Of a stretch of 64,000 bases of DNA, positions 1 to 8,525 are shown one piece after another (positions within the stretch are counted from its first letter, which is position 1; every line of letters begins with the position of its first letter). The notes under the pieces were generated by a model. That model was given only the letters and a program-made list of their open reading frames with translations. It did no database searches and was not told the origin of the DNA. The DNA comes from an uncultured Acetobacteraceae bacterium. Lineage in GTDB: Bacteria > Pseudomonadota > Alphaproteobacteria > Acetobacterales > Acetobacteraceae. The translations under genes and the position numbers were made by a program. The stretch covers positions 145,342-209,341 of the forward strand of contig CAITUP010000091.1 in assembly GCA_903895595.1 (NCBI GenBank), written 5' to 3'.

Positions 1-2892
1 GGCATCGGCCTCTTTTTATTCCGAGGCGGATCTGCAACAAATAAGAGCGGCGCCATCATAACCGGCTACCAGGCCGTTGTGTCGTCCTACGCGCCGGTCT
101 TCAATTACGGCACTATCGCGGGGAACACGACCAGGGGTATCGGCGCGCAGGTCGGGGGAGGGCTGACCAACGAAAGCATCGGCATAATCACGGGTAAAGT
201 GGGGGTAAGCGGGGCCGGACAGGCGATTGTCGCGAACGCCGGATCGATTACAGGGAATACGACGAACGGAACCGGTATCGTACTCACGGGGGGTACGGTC
301 ACGAATCAACTCTCGGGTTCTGTCAGCGGCTTTACCGGCATTGGCGGCGGGACCAACGTCGTCGGCGGGGTCGTCGTCGTGAACGCCGGAGATATTACGG
401 GAAGCATGAACGGCGGCTTCGGCATAAATAACGTCTACAATATTACCAATCAAAGCAGCGGCACGATCGCCGGCTACGATGGCGTCAAGTACGGGAATGT
501 CCTGAACGCCGGCCTCATTACCGGGAACACGGTCGCCGGCGCGGGCGTTGCAATCTCCGGTCAGCGCGTCACCAACCAGAGCAGTGGCACGATCGCGGGT
601 TTTTACGGCGCCACGCTGTCGGGACAAGGGAGCATCGTGAACGCCGGCCGAATCGCCGGAAACACGGCCGGCGGCACTGGCATTGTGCTTGGCCATGGCG
701 GACTGGTCACAAACCAAAGCAACGGTTCGATCGACGGCTACAATGGCATCCACGGCTCGCAATTCTATCGTAATTTTACCTATTACGGATCTCAACACAT
801 CACCATCCGTCAGCCGACCATCGCGAACGCCGGGCGCATTACAGCGAACATGACCGCCGGCACGGGTATTATACTCATTCAAGGTGGCTCGGTCGTCAAC
901 CAAAGCGGTGGCTCGATTAGCGGCTTCGTTGGCATCGATGGCGGAAAATTCTCCTACACCAGCGCCTCCAGGACCAACGCCATCTACAACTACTCCAGCC
1001 ACAGCTACACTTACGTCTTCTACCCGGGCACGCTCGTTGTCTTGCGGCCGAGCCTAACGAACGCGGGTTCCATCATCGGGAACATGACTACCGGAACTGG
1101 CGTTGTTCTCACCGGCGGTGGCACGATCGTCAACCAAAGCGGCGGGCTGATCGCCGGCTATAGGGGGATCGCCGCCAGCGGCGGTCCCACGACCGTCGTG
1201 AATGCCGGCAGCATCGCCGGAGCGTCCAGCGCGATCGCACTTACCGGCGGTTACGCGAATCGCTTGATCAGGTCTCCGGGCGCCGCGATCGCCGGGACCG
1301 TGTCGGGCGGCAACACCTTCGGTTCGACCGTCCAAAGCACGCTGGAGCTCGTTTCCGCCGCGTCCGCCGGCAGCATTTCCGGTCTCGGCACGCGGTATAT
1401 CGATTTCGCGCAAACAACCATCGACTCCGGCGCCACCTGGAGCTTCACGGGGACCAACCTACTCGGCGCCGGCTATACACTGACCAACGCCGGGACCCTG
1501 ATCAACACCGGGACGCTGACGTTGTTCGATGCGACCCTGACAGGGGGCGGCATTGTCAACAACGGTGGCATTATCCTCGACCCCAGCACGATGGTCGTCG
1601 CCAGCCTCACCGGCACCGGCAGCGTCACCATCGCCTCCGGCAGCACGCTGGAGGTGCAGGGGACCGTATCGTCTGGTGAAACGATCGTGTTTGGCGGCGC
1701 CGGAGCATATTTGCATATCGACACGCCCAGCAGTTTCGCCGGCCGCATACTCGATTTCGCGGGATCGGAAACGATCGACCTGAAAGGCGTGTCGCCGGGA
1801 TCGGTGTCCTACACAATCGGGTCCGGTGTGCTGCAGGAAGGCGGCGGCACTATCGCACTATCGACGACACCGGAAGTCCCGCTGTCCGCCACGGCCAGCG
1901 CCGACGGCAGCAGTGTCGCGACGCTCTGCTTTTGTGTGGATACATATATTCGCACCCCGTACGGCGACCGGCGGGTTCAGGACCTGCAGGTTGGCGACAT
2001 CGTCAGCACCTTCGGTGGCGGTGTTCGTCCCATCGTCTGGATCGGCCTCGGCAAGGTGCTGGCGACCCCCGGTCGGCGTGGCGCCGCGACACCGGCGATC
2101 GTGCGCAAAGGCGCGCTCGCCCCCAACGTGCCGGGGCGGGATCTGCATTTGACCAAGGGCCATGCGCTTTATCTCGACGATGTTCTGATACCGGTGGAGT
2201 TTCTGATCAACCACCGTTCCATCGTTTGGGACGATCGTGCACGGGAAGTGGAACTTTACCATATCGAACTCGATGCCCACGACGTACTGATCGCCGACGG
2301 CGCACCGGCCGAAAGCTACCGCGACGACGGCAATCGATGGTTATTCCGGAATTCCAACAGCGGCTGGAACCTGCCGCCGCTGACACATTTTGCCCCTGTC
2401 CTGACTGGCGGCCCTGTCGTGGACGCCGCTTGGCGCCGTATTCTGGACCGGGCGGGCCCGCGCCCGGGGCTACCGCTGACCGAGGACCCCGATCTGCATC
2501 TGTCGGTCAATGGAAGACGGATCGACGCGGTCTCCTGCGCGGCGGGCGCTTACGCTTTCGAACTTCCAACCGGGGTATCGGAGGTGCGCATCGTATCCCG
2601 AGCCGGCAGTCCCGCCGAACTCGGGCTGGCCCGCGATCCTCGCCGGCTTGGTGTCGCGTTACGCTGGATGGTGCTGCGCCAAGGGACCATCACCCGATCG
2701 TTGGATATCGCAAGCGAGTTGCTGCACCAGGGCGTTCATGCGTTCGAAGCCGACAACAAATTCCGTTGGACGGACGGGGACGCGCTATTACCGGCAGGAT
2801 GGTTTGCCGGATTGAGCGGGGCATTTTCACTCGCCCTGCGCATAACGGCGATGGCAAATTACCCGCTTGAGGGGACGCGCATCGCGGCTTGA
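1..2892 (+). CDS. Hint-domain repeat protein, 5' end missing
   Basis: The frame is open from base 1, so the start lies outside the window; the GTG at 79 is not a convincing start because the repeat pattern continues upstream of it. The N-terminal part (to about base 1300) carries about eight degenerate repeats of 45-70 residues built on NAGxIxGNxxxGTGIVL and NQSSGxIxGYxGI, the kind of beta-helical repeat seen in autotransporter and adhesin passengers. A Hint (hedgehog/intein, Hint_2-like) domain starts near base 1927 with CFCVDTYIRTP, where the first Cys would be the nucleophile, followed by LQVGDIV and by HLTKGHALYLDDVLIPVEF. About 180 residues of unassigned C-terminal sequence follow. Hint domains self-cleave, so autoprocessing of a surface or secreted protein is the likely role. 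No beta-barrel or sorting motif is seen at the C-terminus. Substrate, exporter and function are unknown. Confidence 0.85.
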   Translation, partial: GIGLFLFRGGSATNKSGAIITGYQAVVSSYAPVFNYGTIAGNTTRGIGAQVGGGLTNESIGIITGKVGVSGAGQAIVANAGSITGNTTNGTGIVLTGGTVTNQLSGSVSGFTGIGGGTNVVGGVVVVNAGDITGSMNGGFGINNVYNITNQSSGTIAGYDGVKYGNVLNAGLITGNTVAGAGVAISGQRVTNQSSGTIAGFYGATLSGQGSIVNAGRIAGNTAGGTGIVLGHGGLVTNQSNGSIDGYNGIHGSQFYRNFTYYGSQHITIRQPTIANAGRITANMTAGTGIILIQGGSVVNQSGGSISGFVGIDGGKFSYTSASRTNAIYNYSSHSYTYVFYPGTLVVLRPSLTNAGSIIGNMTTGTGVVLTGGGTIVNQSGGLIAGYRGIAASGGPTTVVNAGSIAGASSAIALTGGYANRLIRSPGAAIAGTVSGGNTFGSTVQSTLELVSAASAGSISGLGTRYIDFAQTTIDSGATWSFTGTNLLGAGYTLTNAGTLINTGTLTLFDATLTGGGIVNNGGIILDPSTMVVASLTGTGSVTIASGSTLEVQGTVSSGETIVFGGAGAYLHIDTPSSFAGRILDFAGSETIDLKGVSPGSVSYTIGSGVLQEGGGTIALSTTPEVPLSATASADGSSVATLCFCVDTYIRTPYGDRRVQDLQVGDIVSTFGGGVRPIVWIGLGKVLATPGRRGAATPAIVRKGALAPNVPGRDLHLTKGHALYLDDVLIPVEFLINHRSIVWDDRAREVELYHIELDAHDVLIADGAPAESYRDDGNRWLFRNSNSGWNLPPLTHFAPVLTGGPVVDAAWRRILDRAGPRPGLPLTEDPDLHLSVNGRRIDAVSCAAGAYAFELPTGVSEVRIVSRAGSPAELGLARDPRRLGVALRWMVLRQGTITRSLDIASELLHQGVHAFEADNKFRWTDGDALLPAGWFAGLSGAFSLALRITAMANYPLEGTRIAA

Positions 2893-2966
2893 CCGCTCGG
2901 CGTTGCTCCGCATCTGCCGATCCGGACGATGCTGCAGTGCGGACCGTCGGGTAGGGCGTGCGCCGC

Positions 2967-3815
2967 TCATCCCCGCGGGTCCAACGCATCCCGCAGCCCA
3001 TCCCCCACCAGATTGAACGACAGCACGCACAGAAAAATCGCCAGGCCCGGAAACACCGCCAGCCACGGCGCCTGAGTCAAAAACCGCTGCGCCGCGTTCA
3101 GCATCGATCCCCAGGACGGATCCGGCGGCTGCTGGCCCAGGCCGAGGAACGACAGCGACGCCTCGGCGATAATCGCGGCGGCGATGGCGAGCGTCGCCTG
3201 CACCAGCACCGGCGGCACGATATTCGGCAGGATGTGAAACACCGCCACCCGCCAGGGCGGATTGCCGATGGCGCGTGCGGCTTCCACATATTCCAGCGCC
3301 GCTGCCTCCAACGTCGCGGCGCGTGCCACCCGCATGAAACGGGGCGCGGTGGAAATGCCGATGGCGATCATGGCGTTGGTCAGATTCGGCCCGAGGATCG
3401 CCGCCAGTGCGATGGCCATGATCAGAAACGGGCACGCCAATACCGCGTCCACGATGCGGCTGAGCACGGCGTCGATCCAGCCGCGCGCGAACCCGGCCAG
3501 CAGCCCCGTCGGCAACCCGATCCCCGCCGCGATCGCGACCGCGACGGCGCCGGCCAACAAGCTGGCGCGCGCGCCGAAAATCACGCGGGACAGCACGTCG
3601 CGGCCGTTCTCGTCGGTGCCCATCCAATGCGCGAACGAGGGCGCTTTGCGGATCGCCGACCAGGATGTCGCGGTTGGATCGTAAGGTGCCAGCAACGGTG
3701 CGAACACGGCTGCCAGAACGAACAGGACGATGACGATCAGGGCCGCAACGGCGACGCGGCGTTCGAGGAAGCGGGCCAACGCCTCATACCGAGGGCCTAT
3801 GGCGCGGTCAGCCAT
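2967..3815 (-). CDS. Peptide/nickel-type ABC transporter permease (DppC family)
   Basis: Inner-membrane permease of about 282 residues with the DppC/OppC layout. A cytoplasmic N-terminus and first membrane span (VAALIVIVLFVLAAVFAPLL) are followed by a periplasmic stretch containing HWMGTDENGRDVLSRVIFGA, then the multi-span transmembrane domain ending GDGLRDALDPRG. The ATG at 3815 is preferred over the upstream in-frame TTG at 3839, because it gives an 8-bp overlap with the preceding permease gene. It is the last gene of a binding protein-DppB-DppC operon. The ATPase genes (DppD/DppF) that normally follow are absent: the next gene is convergent. The substrate cannot be read from the sequence. 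Confidence 0.92.
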   Translation of the reverse strand: MADRAIGPRYEALARFLERRVAVAALIVIVLFVLAAVFAPLLAPYDPTATSWSAIRKAPSFAHWMGTDENGRDVLSRVIFGARASLLAGAVAVAIAAGIGLPTGLLAGFARGWIDAVLSRIVDAVLACPFLIMAIALAAILGPNLTNAMIAIGISTAPRFMRVARAATLEAAALEYVEAARAIGNPPWRVAVFHILPNIVPPVLVQATLAIAAAIIAEASLSFLGLGQQPPDPSWGSMLNAAQRFLTQAPWLAVFPGLAIFLCVLSFNLVGDGLRDALDPRG

Positions 3816-4755
3816 CGCGTAGCCTTGGGTTAATGACAACGTAGAGAATATCGGCCAGTAAATTCAGCATCACCGTCAAAAACGCGGTGACCAGCACGAC
3901 CCCTTGCACCACCGGGTAATCGCGGTTGAACACCGCATCGACAATCATCTTCCCAAACCCCGGAATGCTGAACACCTGCTCGGTCAGCACCGCGCCCGAA
4001 AGCAGCGTGCCGAGTTCCAGCGCCCCCAGCGTCACCACCGGCAGCAGCGCATTCCGCAGCGCATGGTCCACGATCACATGCATTTCCGACAGGCCCTTCG
4101 CCCGAGCGGTGCGCACGAAATCCTGGCTCATCGCCGTGAGCATGGCGCTGCGGGTGTGGCGCATCAGGATGGCCGCGATGGCGTTACCCAGCACGAAGGC
4201 CGGCATGATCGTGGTGGCCAAGGACTGCCGCCAATCCTCCGACGGTGGCACGAACCCCGACGGCGGCAGCCAGCCCAGGTTCACGGACAGCAGCAGAATC
4301 AGCATGATCCCCAGCCAAAAATTAGGGGTGGACAGGCCGGCGAGCGCGGTGGCGGTGGCGGCGTAGTCCCAGACCTTGCCGCGGCACACCGCCGCGACGA
4401 TCCCTGTCGGCACCCCGATCAACACGGCGATAACGAACGCCATGCCGCCGACCTGCAACGTCACGGGCAGTTTCTGTCCGATCAGCTTGGCGATGGGTTC
4501 GCGCGTGTGCCAGGAAATCCCGAAATCGCCGCGTGCGATCTGCCCGATCCAATGCAGATATTGAACCGGCAGCGGCCGATCCAGCCACAGCTCCGCCCGT
4601 ATCTGCGCCAGAACGACGGGGTCGCCGCGTTCCTCTCCCGCCAGGACGATGGCGGGGTCGCCGGGCATCAGATGTTGCAGGCAGAACACCAGAAGACTGA
4701 CCAGCAGCAGAGTCGGAACGACCTGCGCGATCCGCGCCAGGAGCTGGGCGTTCAT
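3808..4755 (-). CDS. Peptide/nickel-type ABC transporter permease (DppB family)
   Basis: A 315-residue inner-membrane permease. The N-terminal span is followed by the family signature LMPGDPAIVLAGE, then LDRPLPVQYLHWIGQIARGD, and a C-terminal binding-protein-dependent transport domain containing the coupling-helix region RTARAKGLSEMHVIVDHALRN. Length and motif order match DppB/OppB/GsiC. The ATG at 4755 lies 10 bases after the stop of the binding-protein gene, and the 3' end overlaps the DppC start by 8 bp, so the three genes form one transcription unit. Confidence 0.93.
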   Translation of the reverse strand: MNAQLLARIAQVVPTLLLVSLLVFCLQHLMPGDPAIVLAGEERGDPVVLAQIRAELWLDRPLPVQYLHWIGQIARGDFGISWHTREPIAKLIGQKLPVTLQVGGMAFVIAVLIGVPTGIVAAVCRGKVWDYAATATALAGLSTPNFWLGIMLILLLSVNLGWLPPSGFVPPSEDWRQSLATTIMPAFVLGNAIAAILMRHTRSAMLTAMSQDFVRTARAKGLSEMHVIVDHALRNALLPVVTLGALELGTLLSGAVLTEQVFSIPGFGKMIVDAVFNRDYPVVQGVVLVTAFLTVMLNLLADILYVVINPRLRDG

Positions 4756-4765
4756 CCGGCGGCGC

Positions 4766-6268
4766 CTATTTCGCCAGCGCCATGCCTTGCAGCCGGATCA
4801 TGCCGTCGGGCACCGATTTGAAACCGGACAGTTTCGCCGACATCCCCACGATATTGACCGGGGTGAACAGGTACAGCAGCGGCAGATCGGCCCGTTCCTG
4901 CTGCCACAGTTTCGCGTACAACGCCCGCCGAGCCGCCACATCCGAAAGCGTACGCGCCTGATCCAGCATCGCATCGACGGTGGCATTGGAATAACGGGCA
5001 TCGTTTTGCTGCGTGCCGGTGTGCAGGAACCCGTAAAGATTCCCATCGGCGTCGGCGCGCCCGGACCATCCGATCAGCCAGCTCTCGAAATTGCCTTGCG
5101 AGCCGGCGGCGAGGGACGATGCGAATTCGATCAGGTTGATCTTCAGATCGAACCCGGCCTCGCGCACCATCGCCTGGATCACCTCCGCTTCCTGCGTCGG
5201 ACCGGCGGTGGTCGGAACGTTGATGTTGACGACAATCGGCGTCGGCACGCCGGCCTGCTTGATCAGCGCCTTGGCGCGCGCCAAATCGCGCGGCGGCGGC
5301 GGGATTTCGGCGACGTAGAACGGCGATGCCGGAGAAATCGCCTGCGCGTTCGGCTGATACATCCCGGCATAGACGACCTCCACCAGCGCCTGGCGGTCGA
5401 TCGCGGCCTCGAACGCCTGGCGCAGCAGGGCGTTTTGGTTGATCGGGGCTTTGGAGCGGTCGCCGTGATCGATGTTGAAGGTGATGCCCTCGTAGCCCAG
5501 CCCGGGCGATGTCACCAACCGCAGCTTCGCATCGGCCTTCACCGCGGCCACGTCGGTCGGCAACACGCGTTCGGCGAGGTCGATGGCACCGGCGCGCAAG
5601 TTCGCCATCAGCACCGCGCTGTCGGGCATCGGGCGATAGACGATTTTGTCGAAATGCACGTTCGCCGCGTCCCAATATCCCGGGAAACGGTCCAGCACGA
5701 TACGGTCCTGCGCCACGCGTTCGTTGAACATGAAGGGCCCCGAGCAGATCGGGTGCTGGGCGAAATCCTTGCCGGCGGCCTCGGTTGCTTTCGGCGGCAG
5801 CATCATGCCGGCGCGATCCGTCAGCTGCGCCAGCAAAGGGGAGGTCGGGGCTTTCAGCACGATCCGCACGGTGGCGGGATCGACGATCTCCACCCGGTCG
5901 ATGGTGCCGATTTCGCCGCGCCGGAAACTGCCTTGCATCGTCAGGTGGCGCTCCAGCGTGTATTTCACCGCCGTGGCGTCGAACGGTTCGCCGTTATGGA
6001 ATGTCACGCCCTGGCGGAGATGCAGTACCAGCGTGACCGGATCGGCCCATTCGTAGCCGGTGGCGAGTTGGGGCACGATCTCCAGCTTTTCGTTCAGGTC
6101 GAACAGCTTGTCGCACAGACCGGCGAAGACGATGCGGCCGACATAGGAACGCGCCAGGGTCGGATCGAGGCCGTCGGCGTCCTCCCGCAGCGCGATGCGC
6201 AGGGTTTGCGCCTGCGCGGCGGACACAAGGGCCATGAAACAGGTGGCGGCGAGCAGCAAACGGCGCAT
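4766..6268 (-). CDS. ABC transporter periplasmic substrate-binding protein, family 5
   Basis: A 500-residue extracytoplasmic solute-binding protein of the DppA/OppA family (SBP_bac_5). It begins with a Sec signal peptide (MRRLLLAATCFMALVSAAQAQ) and has the family features LREDADGLDPTLARSYVGR near the mature N-terminus and LVLHLRQGVTFHNGEPFDA. It is the first gene of the operon with the DppB- and DppC-like permeases and would deliver peptides, nickel-like chelates or glycosides to them. The substrate is undetermined. The ATG at 6268 is preceded by a purine-rich CAGGAGTCC region, which fits a ribosome binding site. Confidence 0.92.
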   Translation of the reverse strand: MRRLLLAATCFMALVSAAQAQTLRIALREDADGLDPTLARSYVGRIVFAGLCDKLFDLNEKLEIVPQLATGYEWADPVTLVLHLRQGVTFHNGEPFDATAVKYTLERHLTMQGSFRRGEIGTIDRVEIVDPATVRIVLKAPTSPLLAQLTDRAGMMLPPKATEAAGKDFAQHPICSGPFMFNERVAQDRIVLDRFPGYWDAANVHFDKIVYRPMPDSAVLMANLRAGAIDLAERVLPTDVAAVKADAKLRLVTSPGLGYEGITFNIDHGDRSKAPINQNALLRQAFEAAIDRQALVEVVYAGMYQPNAQAISPASPFYVAEIPPPPRDLARAKALIKQAGVPTPIVVNINVPTTAGPTQEAEVIQAMVREAGFDLKINLIEFASSLAAGSQGNFESWLIGWSGRADADGNLYGFLHTGTQQNDARYSNATVDAMLDQARTLSDVAARRALYAKLWQQERADLPLLYLFTPVNIVGMSAKLSGFKSVPDGMIRLQGMALAK

Positions 6269-6329
6269 ACGGGGACTCCTGGGGCGAGGCCGCAGTCTGG
6301 CAACTCTGTCCGCCGCGGTGCAAGGCGAA

Positions 6330-6518
6330 TTACCGGTTCGGATGCGCGCCGCTGCTGTCGATGGTTACGCAGTTCGTGCGGCCGGATGCGTAGCAGTCCT
6401 GCAGCGCGGCCGAACGGCGCAGCTGCGTCATGACAAACCAGACTCCGGCGAACAAAGCGACGACCAGGGCCAGACCGACCAATGATCGCAGGCGGGACGA
6501 GCCGGGGTCCTGGGTCAC
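6330..6518 (-). CDS. Small single-span membrane protein, unknown function
   Basis: A 62-residue protein starting at a GTG that overlaps the stop codon of the upstream AI-2E-family gene (GTGA, 4 bp), which suggests translational coupling. One membrane span is visible (LVGLALVVALFAGVWFVM), then a short polar tail with two cysteines (QDCYASGRTNCVTID) that could face the periplasm and form a disulfide. I recognise no named family. The overlap and the clear hydrophobic segment support it being a real gene. It may be a partner of the AI-2E-family protein. Confidence 0.6.
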   Translation of the reverse strand: MTQDPGSSRLRSLVGLALVVALFAGVWFVMTQLRRSAALQDCYASGRTNCVTIDSSGAHPNR

Positions 6519-7552
6519 GATTTTTCCTCCGATCGTGCCCACTCGTTCATCAGGGTGTAGCCCACGCCCAGCAGAACCGGTCCCAGGAAAATCCCCAGCA
6601 GACCGAAGGCAATCGCCCCGCCCATGACACCCAGGATCGTCAGCAGGAACGGCAAATGGGCGCCGCGGGCGATGAACCAGGGGCGGATCAGGCTGTCGGC
6701 GCCGGAGATTACGATCGACCCGTACACCGCCAGGAAAATGCCCCATCCCAGATGACCCGTACTCAGCAGCCAGATCGTCGCGGGAATCCAGATCAGCGGC
6801 GCGCCCACCGGCAGCACCGCCAGCAGCCCGGCGGTCCCGCCCAGCAACATGGCGCGCGGGACTCCGGCCATGCCGAGGCCGATGGCTGTCAGAATGCCCT
6901 GCACGATCGCGGTGCCCAGGATGCCGTAGACCACGCCGCGCACAGTGTTGCCGGTGACCAGGATCAGCCGGTCGGCTCGTCCGCCCGCGATCCGGTGCAG
7001 CAGCAGTTTGACATGCGCCGCCATCGCCTCGCCGTTCACGTAAATAAAGAACGCGGCGAACAGGGCCAGCAGGAACATCAGCACACCGCCGGCGATGCCC
7101 AGCAGCACGTGCAACCCGTTCTCCAGCGCGATCCCGAAATAGGGCTGCAGGGCGCTCAGCATGACCCCGATGTCCTCGGCCCAGTGGTTCCAAAGCTCGC
7201 CGATCGTGGGGCCGACCAGCGGTATGGCGAACAGCCAATCGGGCGCGAGGGGCAAGCCGGACTTCAGCGAATCCTCGATGGCAGCGCGCAGCTGCCTTAT
7301 ATCGTCCGACCGGCTCGGCGCCGCCAGCACGATCGGCAGCACGACAACGACCGCGGTCAGCGCAACCATGAGACCGGCGGCCGGGCCGTTGGACAGGCGC
7401 AGGCGCGCGCGCAGCCATTCGAACACCGGCCAAGTGGTGAACACCAGAATGGCCGCCCACAGCAGCGCGGAAATAAACGGATACAGCACCAGCACGCAGC
7501 CGATTGCTACGCCGCCCAGCAGCAATCCCATCAGGATACGTTCGGCCGTCAT
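6515..7552 (-). CDS. AI-2E family transporter (YdiK/PerM-like membrane protein)
   Basis: A 345-residue polytopic membrane protein. Paired hydrophobic segments near the N-terminus (FISALLWAAILVFTTWPVFEW, then AGLMVALTAVVVVLPIVLAA) precede a soluble stretch of about 100 residues, then a C-terminal cluster of spans with VPRAMLLGGTAGLLAVLPVG and the closing GIFLGPVLLGVGYTLMNEW typical of the family. Members were named for autoinducer-2 export, but most have other or unknown substrates (several act as Na+/H+ antiporters), so quorum sensing is not implied. It shares a 4-bp overlap with the 62-residue gene downstream and is divergent from hyi. Confidence 0.9.
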   Translation of the reverse strand: MTAERILMGLLLGGVAIGCVLVLYPFISALLWAAILVFTTWPVFEWLRARLRLSNGPAAGLMVALTAVVVVLPIVLAAPSRSDDIRQLRAAIEDSLKSGLPLAPDWLFAIPLVGPTIGELWNHWAEDIGVMLSALQPYFGIALENGLHVLLGIAGGVLMFLLALFAAFFIYVNGEAMAAHVKLLLHRIAGGRADRLILVTGNTVRGVVYGILGTAIVQGILTAIGLGMAGVPRAMLLGGTAGLLAVLPVGAPLIWIPATIWLLSTGHLGWGIFLAVYGSIVISGADSLIRPWFIARGAHLPFLLTILGVMGGAIAFGLLGIFLGPVLLGVGYTLMNEWARSEEKS

Positions 7553-7638
7553 ATGCGTCTGTCCTTTGGGCCGGCCCCATCTGGTAAAGCCGGACGGCCG
7601 CTTGTAGCTTCCCGCCGCGAGTCCGGGGAGGGTCCATC

Positions 7639-8418
7639 ATGCCACGCTTTGCCGCCAATCTGTCGATGATGTTCAATGAGGTACCGTTCCTCGATCGCTT
7701 CGCCGCAGCCGCGAAGGCGGGGTTCGAGGGGGTGGAGTTCCTGTTTCCCTACGATTTTCCCGCCGCCGAGATCCGGAAACGGCTGAAAGGCGAGGGCCTG
7801 ACTCAGGCGCTGTTCAACATGCCGCCGGGCGATTGGGCGAACGGGGAACGCGGGCTAACGAGCCTGCCGGGTCGTCAGAGCGAATTCCATGAGGCGGTCA
7901 AGCGCGCGCTGGATTACGCGGCGGAACTGGAATGCCGGCACGTCCACTGCATGGCCGGCATCCCCGGCCCCGATGTCGCGCCCGGCACCGCCGCTGCGTT
8001 GTTCGCCGCCAATCTGGCCTGGGCGACGGAACGGGCGGCTCCGGCCGGCGTGAAGCTGGTGATCGAACCGATCAACCACCGCGACATGCCCGGCTATTTC
8101 CTGAACACCCAGGCGCAGGGCGCGGCCGTGATCGAGGCCATCGGGCGCGACCGGCTCGGGCTACAGTTCGACCTGTACCATGTGCAGATCACCGAGGGCG
8201 ATATCTCCAAACGGATGGAGAAGCACATGCCCATCATCTCCCACATGCAGATCGCCGACGTGCCGGCGCGCAACGAGCCGGGCACTGGGGAAATCGGCTG
8301 GTCCTATCTGTTCCGCCGCATGGACGAGCTGGGCTACACCGGCTGGGTCGGCTGCGAATACCGGCCGGCCGGAGATACGGTGGCCGGGCTGAGCTGGCGG
8401 GAACGCTTCGCGGGGTAA
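7639..8418 (+). CDS. hyi: Hydroxypyruvate isomerase
   Basis: A 259-residue TIM-barrel protein of the xylose-isomerase-like superfamily. MPRFAANLSMMFNEVPFLDRF at the N-terminus, FNMPPGDWANGERG in the middle and VIEPINHRDMPGYFL with its metal-binding Glu are characteristic of hydroxypyruvate isomerase. Hyi interconverts hydroxypyruvate and tartronate semialdehyde in the cytoplasm. The gene downstream encodes the reductase for tartronate semialdehyde, so the two make a short route from hydroxypyruvate/glyoxylate to glycerate. The related OtnI isomerase is the main alternative. The ATG has a strong GGGGAGGG ribosome binding site. Confidence 0.88.
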   Translation: MPRFAANLSMMFNEVPFLDRFAAAAKAGFEGVEFLFPYDFPAAEIRKRLKGEGLTQALFNMPPGDWANGERGLTSLPGRQSEFHEAVKRALDYAAELECRHVHCMAGIPGPDVAPGTAAALFAANLAWATERAAPAGVKLVIEPINHRDMPGYFLNTQAQGAAVIEAIGRDRLGLQFDLYHVQITEGDISKRMEKHMPIISHMQIADVPARNEPGTGEIGWSYLFRRMDELGYTGWVGCEYRPAGDTVAGLSWRERFAG

Positions 8419-8422
8419 TTCG

Positions 8423-8501
8423 CCCCGTCATGGTCGGGCCTGACCCGACCGACTTTATCCCATTGGCCTGAGATGGTCGGGTTAAACCCGACCATGACGG
8501 G
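8423..8501. repeat. Twin-hairpin palindromic intergenic repeat, copy A
   Basis: Two adjacent inverted repeats: TGGTCGGG paired with CCCGACC, and TGGTCGGG paired with CCCGACCATGACGG. They are separated by about 23 bases containing TTTATCCCATTGGCCTGAG. The same arrangement occurs at 21671-21744 and 28838-28914 with the spacer in the opposite orientation. It fills the gap between hyi and the reductase gene and could form RNA stem-loops in their shared transcript. Confidence 0.85.
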
Positions 8502-8525
8502 TGGATCGCAAAGGAGAACACAACA

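Noticed and set aside
250..1300. Regularly spaced similar sequences that might suggest a CRISPR array or DNA satellite
   Set aside because: The similarity is at protein level with variable spacing and diverged codons; it encodes the beta-helical repeats of the Hint-domain protein.
4649..6433. Plus-strand open frame of about 590 codons
   Set aside because: Antisense shadow of the binding-protein gene; Arg/His/Gly-rich product, no motif.
6515..7552. Assignment as an autoinducer-2 exporter (TqsA)
   Set aside because: The family name covers many transporters; nothing in or near the gene indicates AI-2 signalling.
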